Below, piece by piece: positions 20,888 through 31,714 of a DNA stretch of 64,000 bases; positions within the stretch are counted from its first letter, which is position 1, and every line of letters begins with the position of its first letter. The stretch comes from Tricholoma matsutake (taxonomy: Eukaryota; Basidiomycota; Agaricomycetes; Agaricales; Tricholomataceae): the NCBI GenBank assembly GCA_026075535.2, contig AP026540.1, positions 7,936,001-8,000,000 on the forward strand, in the 5' to 3' direction. The translations under genes and the position numbers were made by a program. The notes under the pieces are model-generated. The model was not told the origin of the DNA. It did no database searches and was given only the letters and a program-made list of their open reading frames with translations.

Positions 20888-21300
20888 TCAGGAGGTGGGG
20901 TGGGGTTGTGGGGTCTGAGGGAATCGGTTGGAGCATAGTAATGTTCCTAGTTCTCCATGTTCTCCGAGCAGGAGCCTCTTCACCAGGCTATATCCACTTT
21001 CGTTATCGTAGTGGGCATTCCACTGCAGGTCTCTCCACAGGGGTACACTTACACCCGATAGTGGTCTTCTGCTGGGGGCAAGTCCTTCCTGATCGATGTG
21101 GAAGTCCTCCGGGAAATAGTCTTCACCGTCAAGTTCTCCCTCAAAGCACCACTCTTCATACTGTGTCCTCACCCAATTGTAGTCCGCCTTTGTGCTTCTC
21201 TAGGCAAAGAGACAGCATTTTGGACAGGTCGAGGTCACCCTCCTTATCCAATCATCCCTTGTGATCCAGAAGGGAATCCCATGTGGGCATACCCATGAGG
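20888..21300 (-). pseudogene. Element D small distal ORF with CPKC motif
   Basis: On the sense strand after the chromodomain and before the PPT. One frame reads CPKC near 21225 (then a stop) and continues NWVRTQYEEWCFEGEL, DGEDYFPEDF, ending TGA-free at 20888 (HPTS then stop). Upstream (21300-21460) several frames are closed. It could be the remnant of a separate small zinc-binding protein or of a longer pol tail. I do not recognise a named family. Confidence 0.35.
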
Positions 21301-21459
21301 GTCTACCTGGGAGTATGTTCATCAGTGGTCATTGGTCAATGACCATTCACCAAGTCCTTGCTGGGGTTTGTGGCAGTAGGTGTAGTGTCGATGGGATGGT
21401 GAGCATTCTGTGGTTTCTTTTATAGTTGGTTCGGTGGGTGTTTTGGTCTTGGGGGTTTC

Positions 21460-22960
21460 TACAGCTGTCGTCGCTGTTTATATGCCCCTAGGATTCTCTT
21501 GGCATTAGTCAGGTTCCCCTCGGGCTCCCATGAGTTCTCCGAGGTCGGGTATCCAACCCACTTCACTAGGAAGTGTGTGGTCCTTCCTTTCTTCTTGTGT
21601 CCAATGATCGCTTCCACTCCGTACTCCGATTTGCCTTCAACTAGATCCGGCAGAGGTTTTGGGAAGTTTGGGCCATGTGTCTCGGTTTCTTTATAAGGGG
21701 AGAGAAGTGCTGTGTGGAATACCGGATGTATTTTCCATTGATCGGGTAACTTTAGTCAGTAGGAAAGGGGGCTTAAGACCTTCTCGATAGAGAATGGTCC
21801 TTCTCTTTTTGGCGCGAGCTTCTTTGTTGCATGCGTTGTCTTGAGGTTCTTTGCCTCTAGCCACACCTTATCTCCTTCCTTGAATGGCGTGAAGTGCCGT
21901 GTTGTCCTTTCTGCCATCATTTGTCTGGCTAATTCATGAGTTGCCTTTGCTTCATCTCAGGCTCTTTGCAGTGCGACAATTCGCTTCCCGATGGCTGCTA
22001 TGTTCGTTTTCAGGTAAGGGAGGGGGAATGCCTTGGGTTCATAGCCCATCATGAGGTAGAACGGGGAGTTCTTCTGGGTGGAGTGTGTCCTCTGGTTGTG
22101 CGTGAATTCTGCTGTTGGAAGGAAGTGCTTCCACTTTTCTTGGTTGTTTGAGCAGAAGATTTGCAAGTACACCTCTACCTCCTGATTCACTCACTCAGTT
22201 TCCCCGTCTGTCTGGGGGTGGTATGCCGTGCTCATTACTAGTTTGATCCCAAGCAGTCTTCCCAGCTCCTGGAATAGCTGAGAGGCAAATCTGGGGTCCC
22301 TGTCCAAGATGATCTTGTCTGGGAGGCCAAATCGTTTGTAGATGTGATCCAAGTAGAGGGTCGCTGCTCCCAGTGCGTCGATGGTTTTTTTGCAGGGGAT
22401 GAAAATTACCCCCTTCATAAGCCCATGGTCTACCACGACCATGAGTGCATCATAGCTGTCAGACTCAGGTAAGTCAGTTATGAAATCGGTTGTCACCATT
22501 GCAAATGGTCTTGTCACTTCGGATTTAATTGGTTGTAGAGGCGGTGTCATTGGGTGGGTGTTGACCTTCATTTGCTGGCATGTTGCGCATCCAGCGACGT
22601 AGTTTTTGATGTATGTCATCATTCCTGGCCACCAGTAGTCTCTCCTAACCATTTCAGTTGTCTGCCATTGTCCTGGGTGTCCACTGGTTACTCCTTCGTG
22701 GTATTTTTGCACCAGCTTCTTCCGTAGATCTCCGTTGTCCGGGACATAGCACCTGTCTCGAAAAAATAGAAGGCCGTCCTCTATTTTCCAATCTTCCAAT
22801 GCTGACTTTATCAGCGGGGTTCCTTTTGTCTTTAGTGCTTTGATTGCGCTCTTTACCAGATCGTCTTTCATGATACTACCCGCAAGTAGATCATGAACTT
22901 CTGTATCAATGAACTTCATGAATACCGTTTCAGGTAACATCGTGATGTCTTCATTGTCGT
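21460..22960 (-). pseudogene. pol: Element D integrase with chromodomain
   Basis: Zinc-binding HHCC (YHEGVTSGHPG, then CATCQQMK), catalytic core with TTDFITDLP (Asp), ILDRDPRFAS (Asp) and HPQTDGETE (Glu). A GPF-type C-terminus (KREGPFSIEKVL) follows, then a chromodomain at about 21465-21640 (VEAIIGHKKKGRTTHFLVKW, VGYPTSENSWEPEGNL). Stops after DGETE (22188-22190) and after VALQRA (21954-21956) are TGA where Arg is expected. All catalytic residues are present. The chromodomain is expected to read histone methylation and target heterochromatin. Confidence 0.88.
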
Positions 22961-24400
22961 TGTCTTCTTCTGGTACGTGATCCGCTCTCTGTGACAACAC
23001 ATCACTCTGCACCATCTGTGATCCAGGCACATGGATGATTTGCAAGTCGAATTCTGATAGGAATAGGCTCCATCTTGCCTGTCGTCTGTTCAGTTTCTGC
23101 GCCATTCGGAAGTACGTCAAGTTCTTGTGATCTGACAGGATTAACACCGGGTGTTCTGAACCCACTAGGTAGTGTCTCCAGGTTTCTAGCAATCATATTA
23201 TCGCTAGTAGCTCCCTGTCATAAATCTCGTAGTTCCATTCCATTGGTGTTAGCGCATGCAATATGTATCCGCATGGGTGCCAGTCCCCATTTGTGTCCCT
23301 CTGTCTCAGCACTCCTCCTGTAGCATGTTTTGAGGCATCAGATTCGATTGTAAATGGCTTTGTCAGGTCTGGCATCAGTAGTACTGGGGCTTCTGCGAAC
23401 TTCCTTTTTAGCGTTTGAAAAGCCTGTTTGCACTCTGTTGTCCAGTCAAATGTTTTGTTCTTCTTGGTTAGTTCATTTAGCGGCCTGCTTGTCTCCGCAA
23501 AATGTCCGATGAACTTCCTGTAGAAGTTCCCAAATCCTAGGAAGGATCTAACCGCCTTTACATTTGCTGGGGTGGGCCAATCTTGTATACCTGCCAGCTT
23601 CGTGTTGTCCATCGCAATCTCGTTGGGTCGGATGATCAGACCCAAGAATTCCACTTCATGGACATCAAACTTGCACTTCTCTGGTTTCAGGTATAGGTTG
23701 TTTTCTGCTAGTCTTTGCAGCACCCTTTTTGTCCTTTCCTGGTGTTTGTTCTGGTCTTTGGAGAATATCAGGATGTCGTCCATGTAAATTACATGCCATC
23801 CTTCTCTGATCATGTCATGGAAAATCTTGTTCATCATTGCTTGGAACGTCGCCGGTGAGTTGCATAATCCAAAGAACATTACCGTTGGTTTGAACAGCCC
23901 TGTGTTTGTCTTGAAGGCTGCCTTCCATTGGTCGCCATCCTTGATTCTAACGTTGTGGTATCCCCATCAGATGTCTAACTTCATGAACCACTTTGCCCCT
24001 CTTAGTCTGTCTAACAGGTCTCCTACCAATGGTAGTGGGTAGGTGTTCTTGATCGTGCCGTTATTCAAGTACCTGTAATCCTGACATGGTCTCAGGGCAT
24101 CCGAGTCCTTCTTTGCAACAAAGAAGAATGGGGAGGCCATGGGCAATTTTGATGATCAGATGTATCCTTTTTCCAGGCTCTCATTGAGGAACTCGTCGAG
24201 TTTCTTCTGTTCTGCCGGTGAGAGCGGGTATACCTTGCAATCTTTTGCTGCAAAGTCCGATTTGAGATCAATTGGGTGATCCCAGGGTCTTGATTCTGAG
24301 AATCTCTCCGATGCTTCCTTCTCGAATATCCATCGGTATTCTTTGTACTGTTCTGGGAGTAGTTCGTCCAGGGTTTTCTGTTCCTGGTCTCCTTCCTTTA
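22961..24400 (-). pseudogene. pol: Element D reverse transcriptase-RNase H
   Basis: Reads [47 protein letters not shown], the intact catalytic [11 protein letters not shown], the thumb ([12 protein letters not shown]) and RNase H ([30 protein letters not shown]). Frame breaks are only TGA codons: after EKGYI (24153-24155), after MKLDI (about 23966) and after LLAII (23190-23192), each aligned with Arg in relatives. This is the best preserved RT of the window. Confidence 0.9.
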
Positions 24401-25027
24401 GATGTGTCAGATGTTGCGAGACCGACATCTTTGCCCTAATCCAAACATTTTGCCCATAGACGTATCGCGGTGTTCCTCTTGCCTTTACGAGCTGAGAGAT
24501 TTTCCTTGTCGATTGAGAGTACGAGTGTCTTGGCTCGTTGTATTCTTCCATCAATGGGGTTTTAGTCAGTTCGAATATACCAATGACGGGTTCTCCTTGG
24601 ATGTAGGCGACCAGTAGCTCATCGTCTTCGATCCTTAGTTCGGGTGTCTCTTTCGGTTGTTCCATTGCCTGTTCGTGGTTTGCCTGTGCTGGGTTTTCCT
24701 TCCCAGTGTCTTCTTTGTCCTGTGGCCCAATGGGCTCTGCATTTTGAAGAGTCGTGACTGTGATCTCTTCGTCATTTACTTCTTCTATCACTGCCCTTCT
24801 GGTTTCGGTGGGCATTTTGTTTTTTCTTGGTTCGGTGTGGAGGACTCCTCCCATCACCTTTGCCTTGGCAACGATTCTTTGGCATTGTTCAAGCCATTCT
24901 TCCTTCATCGGTATCTTTGTCTTGGGAAGGAGCTTCTTTTTTTCCCTGGCAGCTAATCCTTTGAATTGCACCCGTTGCTCTTCTCTCATCTTTACTTTGA
25001 GAGCAAGCTTCTCTCTTTCCTTGGCGA

Positions 25028-25621
25028 CTATTCTTTGCACCACACCTGTTTCTCTTCTTTTGTCATGTCTAGGGGGTCTTTCTTCTTTTCGGTTCCCTTC
25101 TGGCACCATGATAAGTACCCTTCATTGGGTTTCTCGGTTTGCACCCTTCCGATGAGGGTTCTTCCTTTCCCATGCGGGAGTTCCGGATAATTCCTGTTCT
25201 TCAATCTGAATTGGAAGGTTCTGATCTTCCAGTCGATTACTGGATTAATCTTTCTGAGCCATGGCAGGCCCAGGATGATTGATTCTCCTCCCAATCCCGC
25301 AATGAGGAAGGTCGTCAGGAATGATTGCCCGTTGATCGTTAGCAGTCCCCTGGCATATTGGGAGATTTCCCCTTTCTTGTTTGGGGTTCCATCCACGTTC
25401 TTCACCTTGATGATTCTTTCCAAGGGGTGCAGTTTGAGTCCATTTTCTTCTGTGAACTCATGGCTCATGAATATTCCTCCCGCTCCTGAGTCAAGTAGGG
25501 CTTTGGTTTCGATGGCTTTATTTCCATTTGTTCCTAGCACCTTGACATCTAAATGCATAGATTGATTCTTCAAAGTGGCTAGCAATACAGAGCTAATGGA
25601 AAGTTCGGTGGTACCTGGCAT
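25028..25621 (-). pseudogene. pol: Element D protease and pol N-terminus
   Basis: Aspartic protease with ALLDSGAGGIFM (active-site D-S-G), GLGGESIILGLPWL (hydrophobic second motif) and RKINPVIDWK. It lies in the -1 frame relative to gag, entered at the GGGTTTT heptamer at the gag stop. The frame ends at 25028. The Lys/Glu-rich linker continues in another frame from 25109 to 24160, implying a small indel near 25030. The protease would cleave Gag-Pol. Confidence 0.85.
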
Positions 25622-25638
25622 CGAGGCAGGCCACCTCT

Positions 25639-26732
25639 TTAAAAACCCTTGTCCTTGATTGCAGCAAGAGCCCTTGTCCTGTCTTCTTTGTCGAGGCCTT
25701 TTATGATTGCTTGGATCTTTGAGTAGGCTTCTTTACCTTTCTTCTTTGGGAATGACTGGTTCTCAGTTCTTGCTTCCCCTTTCTTGTGTTCGGTTGCTCT
25801 GTGTCCAGGTTGGTGGCACACAAAGCACAGCCCTTTCTTCATGTGATCGACCCTCTCTTGATTTGAGAGTCGATTGATTTCAAGTGGGGTCTCCTTTGCT
25901 TTGGAGCCTGGAGGCTTCTTTGCCCAGGTCTCCTGTAGCTTTCCTGTTATTGCTTTTGCTCTCCTCCACTGTCCATCGTACTTGGAGGCAGCGTTGATGA
26001 TCCCCTCTAAGGTTGTGGGGATTGTTTCCATGTTGAATACTCTTTTGAGGAGTTTGGGGTTTAACCCATCCATAAAGAGTTTGATCAGGGTGGTATCATC
26101 GTTGATTCCCGCCTTTTCTTGCAGGATTCAGAATTGTGCAATGTAATCCTCCAGGTCCTGTCCCTGCTTCAATGTCTTCATCTCTGTTCTGGCTCTGCCA
26201 GCTTCGTCAATTAGTGTGAACACTAACTTGAGCGCTGTTTCAAAGGTCGACCAAGTTCCTAGGTCTTCCTTTTCTGCCCATGTTTGTGCCCAGGGCGCGG
26301 CGGTTCCTCCATTCATGAATGACAGTGCAAAGATGATCTTCTTCTCGTCGCTGTCATAAATCCCATGGTTCACTCTCAGATAGAGCTTCACTTCTTGTAG
26401 GAACTTTGCAGTTCTTGTTCAGTCCCCTGTGCTGTGAAGTCGGAGGGGGTTTGTATTCTAATCTCCTTGGTCGATGTGGTGGGTTCGGTAGACATGTTGG
26501 CATTGTCGTTGGAAAAGGAGAATGAGTCTTGTTTTGGAGTTTCTTCTGTATCGAGGGATCTAAAATCCTCTTCATCGAGGTATCGGGGTTCTTCATCACT
26601 GGTTCTCCTTGAGAACCACTTCTGTGCTGGTTCCGAGTATCGTACTAGTCGGCCCTGGTATCTATACCACGGGGTTCTTCCTGATGATGATGCTCCTGTT
26701 GGAGGTCTGTCTGGGCTTTGTCTGAAAGACAT
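25639..26732 (-). pseudogene. gag: Element D gag
   Basis: Start ATG at 26732 (MSFRQSPDRPP), only about 36 bp after the putative PBS. The N-terminal frame runs to 26388; the capsid part continues in a shifted frame from about 26430 (VKLYLRVN, SDEKKIIFALSFMNGG). TGA at 26128 breaks it (IAQF, stop). A nucleocapsid zinc knuckle CFVCHQPGHRATEH follows, with His replacing the usual final Cys, and the frame ends KDKGF-TAA at 25639. Gag forms the particle and binds RNA. Confidence 0.85.
25642..25648 (-). promoter_or_regulatory. Canonical -1 frameshift heptamer at element D gag stop
   Basis: Sense strand reads AAG-GGT-TTT-TAA. GGGTTTT fits X-XXY-YYZ in the gag frame and lies immediately before the gag stop. 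A -1 slip reads on into protease (LLATL, ALLDSG). This would set the Gag:Pol ratio. No downstream pseudoknot was evaluated. Confidence 0.65.
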
Positions 26733-26767
26733 TGTGTCTGCACCTAGGTAGGTGGACTTTGTAGATC

Positions 26768-26777
26768 AGCTTGACCT
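26768..26777 (-). promoter_or_regulatory. Element D primer-binding site, self-complementary type
   Basis: Sense AGGTCAAGCT, two bases inside the 5' LTR. It is the exact reverse complement of AGCTTGACCT at plus 27000-27009 in the LTR, which lies 33 nt after a TATA box and is thus the predicted RNA 5' end. No TGG-type tRNA primer site is present at the LTR junction. Confidence 0.55.
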
Positions 26778-26779
26778 TT

Positions 26780-27391
26780 TGTTAAGACTATAGGTCTTAA
26801 CTCGACTTTGTTCTTTGTTCTGTTCTACTAGGAGGCTTTCCTAGTGTTTCGGGCTCTTTAGCCTTTGCTTGGGTGCTTCCTCAAGCTATCGCGGTTTTCT
26901 GTACTCAGAGGCTTTCTGAGTAAACCATTTGTTTGTGTATCACAGTAGGGGACTTTCCCACTGTCGAGTTCAAGTGAGTATAAGACCGTAGGTTGAATTA
27001 GGTCAAGCTAAGGAATACAGGCAGTATTACTGTAGCTTATATATGGTTCAGAGAATGTCTATCATCCAATCGGAATATGAGATCCTTGTCAAGTAAATAT
27101 AGAAGGAACAATAGAACAGTAAGCCTCATGCCTAGCATGAGGCGTCTGATGTCATGGAGTGCTGCGGCACAGCATGTCGAAGAACAATAGCAAATAACCC
27201 TCATGTCAAGCATGAGGCATCCAATGTCAAGGATCTGACGTCACAGAGTCCGATGTCATGGAGTGCTGTGGTGCAGCATGTCGATCGGTGGGAGTTAGAT
27301 CGAGAGTGTCTCCATCGGAGTGAGTCGTGTCGAGTCAGAAGAGAAAAATAAAGTACCTGGTCCTGCAGGTCACAATATCAAAATCGTGACA
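26780..27391 (-). mobile_element. Element D 5' LTR with promoter
   Basis: 612 bp, TG...CA. The sense-strand TATA box TATATAAG is at plus 27036-27043, and the predicted start region begins 33 nt downstream at 27009. Left-LTR counterparts are at matching positions. Differences from the 3' LTR are concentrated at CG/TG/CA positions. Confidence 0.92.
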
Positions 27392-27396
27392 CCTTT

Positions 27397-28860
27397 GATA
27401 TATCTTGCATTGACTTCAACGATAAGGTTTTGCACCCCTATCAAATATAATTGAAGTGCACCAAGAGCTCAATATAGACCATAAAGTTTGAGTTTCAGTT
27501 GTGAGAACTGGGATTCGCGGTCGTTAAGTGTGATTGAGCTGAATCGACTGTAGTATTGTTTTCAAGGATTATCACGGTCGCATTGCGCTAGGAAATAGCC
27601 GATCGCGATGCTCAATGTGTCAACTGTGAGGATGACTGGGGCATTCGAGGTATAGTTGATTGCTCGAATCGCTGGCGAGCTTAGCAGTGCTTGCTTGAGA
27701 TCTTCTTGCACTGATACCTGAGATGGGCCGAATTTGAAGGGTACATCTTTTTGAGTAAGGTTGATTAGTGCGGCTGCTCAATGTGCAAAACTCTGAATAA
27801 AAATTTGACAAACTCCAATCCTTCCTAAGAACACCTTAACTTCCATGAGTGTACAACATGGACCCCACTTCTGAATCTTATCAATATGTGTCGGGTCAGC
27901 CATTCGACCTTGAATATTGCATTGATGACCTAAAATGATTATTTCGGGGACACAAGCAAATAACTTTGGACCTGAGAATGTTCCACCACAATACTTCATG
28001 TGCTGGACAATGCGGTTCAGGTTCTCAAAATGCTCCCAGACGAATCGTCTAATGCCTGGGTTGTCGGTGATCGCTTTGTAAGACCCACCGATTGTTTGAT
28101 ATTCCGATTTCGGACTCTTAACTGGTGTGTCATCGATGTAAGGGATCATGACATGAGGGACTTCGGGTTGTAGGATGAATGTGACATTGTCATGTAAGAT
28201 CGGAACTGAGTTCATCCAACCCATCAGTAGGGTGACAATTTGAAGTGTGCCGAATGGGGTCTGGAAAGTCGTTAGATCTCGAGAAGATTCAGCTACGAGC
28301 CTTTTGTCGAATGTGACATATAAATCCAACATCCCACCACAAGTGCGTCCCCCAAACTGTTCGGCTAAATGCTCAGGGATCAGGACAACGCCTGAGTGCT
28401 GAATTGTAACTTGGTTTAGCAGCTCGAGACTGTGGACTATTCGAAGCAATTTTGCATCTTTCTTCGCAATGCAAAACCATCGTGATCAATATGATGAGTT
28501 CGACAACTCATAGACTCCTGCTTTGATCTTCTTTTTCAGCATTTCACAGATCTTTTCATACAGACCAGGAGGTATGGGGATATACATTTGACCCAAGGAG
28601 TGTGAGGGACGACTGGGAACTCAATAGGGGGGAAGAAATTGGGTTGAAAACTTCCTTGTTTGTTTTCAGTCCATGCGAACCCCACTTGCTGGCTTCAAAT
28701 AAAGTCATGCATGAGGTCTCATTCTTGAGGCCATAAGAAATTGCCTGGATGATTTCAATCGATGATGCTTTTGCGTTCAAGGGTATATTGAGGGGTTGGT
28801 TCAAATATTGGAGGATGGGGATTTAATGGAGGCATGTCTTTGAGGGGATCGCCCTCGATG
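27397..28860 (-). pseudogene. pol: Element C reverse transcriptase and RNase H (N-terminal part)
   Basis: RT of the group with GGMLDLYVTFD, TTFQTPFGTLQIVTLL, GWMNSVPILHD, the catalytic PYIDDTPVKSP (intact YIDD), GPKLFACVPEIIILGH and KVFLGRIGVCQIFI. RNase H follows on the same strand to 27397 (VEVNARYIK), where element D interrupts it. Stops and frame changes at about 28450, 28555 and 27778 disable it. I associate this pol architecture with Agaricomycete gypsy elements. Confidence 0.85.
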
Positions 28861-29604
28861 CATCAAATAATTTGAAACTGATCAGGTAGTTCAGCCATGA
28901 TTGGATGGACCTTCTGTGCGACTGGTTTATACTTCTTCTTTGTCGATAAATAACTAGACTGGCAATTGTTGGTAATAATGGAGGAAGGGGAAACATATGA
29001 TGAAGAGGTTTGCATAGGTATGAACACCATCGAGGCATTTTGAGGAACGTGGAACTTGTCACACACAGGTAAATATAAGTCGGAAAGCATTGCAGATAAT
29101 TCTTCGGAGGAGTTGATTTTGGGGATATTTGCAGTGCGTTCAATAAATATAGAGGAGTCAGAAGAGTCGAACAAAATAATGAAAGCGCACTGTTCTGAAA
29201 TTTCATTCTCTAATGCTGAAAATCCTCTCAAACTACCTTTCAATGACGATGCGATCTAGGGATTGAGGGAATGGTAGCGGTCCGAGTTGAGTTTGGATTG
29301 CAGATCATGATCATTTGGGCTTTGTTCCAATAATTTCTGATGACGCTTTCTGTTAAGATGTTGAAAGGTCATCCGAGTAGAATATAGCTGGGTCCTGAAT
29401 AACATGTATCTGCATGTATAGGGTGATTCCGCCAAGATCGCAGGGCATGTTGCATGCTAAACCGAGTGTTTTGTCCACAATGCCATTGGCAGACTACATC
29501 AGAAGCCAAATCGAGGAGTCATACACTAGACCGAGTTTGTGGCAGACATCTTCGGCCATCGATATGATTGAGGAACCAGGATTGACGACACTTTCTATCT
29601 GGTG
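28861..29604 (-). pseudogene. pol: Element C protease C-terminal part and linker
   Basis: Minus strand continuing from 37331 across element B. The protease active-site region reads ESVVNPGSSIIS, where relatives have Asp: GAT became AAT after a C. Downstream is a long linker containing KKKYKPVAQKVHPI and ELPDQFQII (28863), typical of this pol group. The segment 29245-29410 is frame-shifted. Joins element C gag-protease (37331-37540) when element B is removed. Confidence 0.7.
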
Positions 29605-29609
29605 GTTAC

Positions 29610-30304
29610 TGTCAAGAACTGTTCCTCGCCCAATCGGAACCTGCATCCATCCGACCCTTTCCCACATGTCGAACATGACTTTTGCCTATGCCTCCCAATT
29701 TTGTTCCCAGCTGCCTTGCACTGCCCACACTGCTGTGCACCAGGCCACCTTGTACAGCATCCACAGCTGCCTTCCCAAGGCTGCCGTCTCTATTGCAAAT
29801 CCAACTACGGATTCCTGTGCAGCTCCCGCTAGATAATTTATCTACGCAGTCGAGACACTGCTGCAGTCTTCGTTCCTGTTCTGCATTATTCCGGACTACA
29901 GTATTTAAGCTTAGTTAGTTTCGCCTTGTATTCCTCAGTTCGTATATTGACATAGACTTGACTTTGACTTGTCAATCTAAACCTCCTTCTACTCCTACTT
30001 CTGTTCCATAAGAGTCTGAACTCCTTTCAACTCAACCTCTAGTCTCCCTCTGAAGTTCTAGTCCTATCTGAACTTAACCTACATCCCCCCGTACTCCTCC
30101 TTGCATTTACCCGCACTTGTCCGTTCCTACCTCCAAACCTCCAACTTGAAATTAGGACACCAGACGAGGTGAAGGGCACAGCTGAAGCCAAGTCCTTTCC
30201 ATTTCCCCTCCCGCCGAATCCACAACAACCCAACAACCTTCTGTAAATAACACCCGCAGTGTCTGATCAGATTCCAACGAACCTTCCAGGATCAGTTCTT
30301 AACA
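29610..30304 (+). mobile_element. Element B 5' LTR with promoter
   Basis: 695 bp, TGTCAAGAAC ... TTCTTAACA. TATA-like TATTTAAG is at 29902-29909. The AGTTCGTATAT at 29937-29947, 35 nt downstream, is complementary to the PBS and is taken as the transcript 5' end. In the 3' LTR the matching words are at 36912 and 36957 (AGTTCATATAT, one CpG change). Confidence 0.92.
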
Positions 30305-30306
30305 GT

Positions 30307-30317
30307 ATATACGAACT
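30307..30317 (+). promoter_or_regulatory. Element B primer-binding site, self-complementary type
   Basis: ATATACGAACT, two bases inside the 5' LTR, is the exact 11-nt reverse complement of 29937-29947. Tf1 of fission yeast primes with the first 11 nt of its own RNA. Same length, same position and an appropriate TATA spacing suggest the same mechanism here. Confidence 0.6.
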
Positions 30318-30343
30318 CACACTTCACTCGTCCATTCCTCTCT

Positions 30344-31714
30344 ATGACCCCTACTGAGACCCGCCAGCGCACAACAAGAAATTCCCAATGCGCCAGTACT
30401 ATTCCAGGGATCTCTGCAATCCAGCAATCCACTCTTCCCAACCCTTGACCCACCACTACTTTTGGAGTGTCTTCCAGACCCTCAAACATCTTCCGACAAA
30501 TAGGCTCAGGAGCTCCCTCAATCAGTGCCAATCTCATGTCCGCCCGTGCCCCGCAACCTTCTGGCAACCCAGAAGGTTTTTGATCAAGAACTCCCCTTGA
30601 GTATGTAGGGGGCATCAACCAGCCTGAACCCTATGGGTTGGAAGATCATGGTCTAGAGGACGGACCTCCCAGTGGACCCGACGACCCTAGTGGTCCTGAC
30701 AGCCCTGGGGGCGACCCCGATCCCAATGATCCTGACAATCAACCTCCCACAGGGGGAAACCCTGATCCAGGGGATAGGTTCATAGATGTTCTTTACAACC
30801 TCTCGGAGAGTATCTGCACCCTCCAGCAAAACAACGCACCTAAGACCGAGAAAATCAAAGTTCGCGATCCCGACACTTTCGATGGCTCCAACCCAAAGAA
30901 ACTCAGAGACTTCCTAGTCTCGTGTAATCTTCATTTCCGCAACCGTCCGCACGTATTTTCCTCTGATGAGAAAAAGATCATATTTATCCTTTCTTATCTT
31001 AAGGGATCAGCTCTCAGTTGGTTTGAGCCTAGTCTGAATGACCCGACAGATTCCGCACACTGGATGTGGGACTATGAAGCTTTCCTTGCCGAGCTGGAAA
31101 GCAACTTTGGTCCGCACGACCCAGTCGGAGACGCAGAAAAAGCTCTCTCTGACTTAGCAATGAAGAAAGGTGGTCGCATCACGAAATATAACATTGACTT
31201 CTGGGAATTAGCTTCTAGGGTCAACTGGAATGAAGCAGCCCTTCGTGACCGCTATTTCTGCGGTCTTCCGCTCCGACTTCGCATAGAAGTTCTTCGGGGT
31301 GGTAAACCCAACACCCTTGCAGAACTGCGCTTGAAAGCACAGGACTGCGATGATATCTATTGGATGCAGGAGGATGAATCCTGTTTCGAAACAAAGAATT
31401 CCAGTAACTCTAGTTGGAAGGACTCTTCCCCATCGACAAACCAAGCCACTTCAAACTCCGCCCACGGTAACACCTCCAACCAGCAGTCTTCTGCGACAAA
31501 GAACACTTCCCAGGACAAGCCCAAGTCGTCCATCTCCGATAAGTTGGGGAAGAATGGCAAGCTTACTGGGGAGGAACAAGAACGTCGCATGAGAGAATGA
31601 CTTTGTCTCTACTGCAGTGAGGAAGGGCACGTAGCAGGAAACTGCCCGAAATCCAAAGCCGCAAAAGCCCGTGCATCCACTGTCGTTTCTGAGACTACGG
31701 ACTCGGAAAAATAG
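30344..31714 (+). pseudogene. gag: Element B gag
   Basis: ATG 30344 (MTPTETRQRTTRN) starts 27 bp after the PBS. The frame continues to TAG 31712 with TGA breaks near 30449, at 30581 and at 31598-31600. Pro/Gly/Asp-rich N-terminus, capsid region (KIKVRDPDTFDG, SDEKKIIFILSYLKGSAL) and a nucleocapsid zinc knuckle CLYCSEEGHVAGNC (CX2CX4HX4C) at about 31605-31646. Gag builds the particle. The ATG at 30344 is preferred over the internal ATG 30536 because the reading frame is continuous apart from the TGAs. Confidence 0.8.
31705..31711 (+). promoter_or_regulatory. Candidate -1 frameshift site at element B gag stop
   Basis: Gag frame reads TCG-GAA-AAA-TAG. A -1 slip on GGAAAAA reads ATA-GTC-CGC into the protease frame, which is open to 32542. 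The heptamer is only partly canonical (A-site AAA slips perfectly, P-site GAA does not). Its place at the gag stop matches element D. Confidence 0.4.

Larger units (their letters stand above)
20216..27391 (-). mobile_element. Element D: full-length Ty3/gypsy chromovirus
   Basis: Complete element of 7176 bp with two 612-bp LTRs (20216-20827, 26780-27391) and an exact 5-bp TSD CCTTT (20211-20215, 27392-27396). Sense is minus: PBS, gag, protease, RT-RNase H, integrase, chromodomain, small ORF, PPT. It interrupts element C RNase H: EVNARYIK on the right flank continues as GMLSNPDI on the left. The LTRs differ at a few dozen sites, mostly C/T or G/A. Five TGAs at CGA sites plus small indels disable it. 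Confidence 0.95.

Noticed and set aside
20900..25600. Many plus-strand ORFs of 60-130 codons opposite element D
   Set aside because: They lie antisense to well-recognised gag-pol domains, lack introns or motifs, and are compositionally the complement of the real frames.
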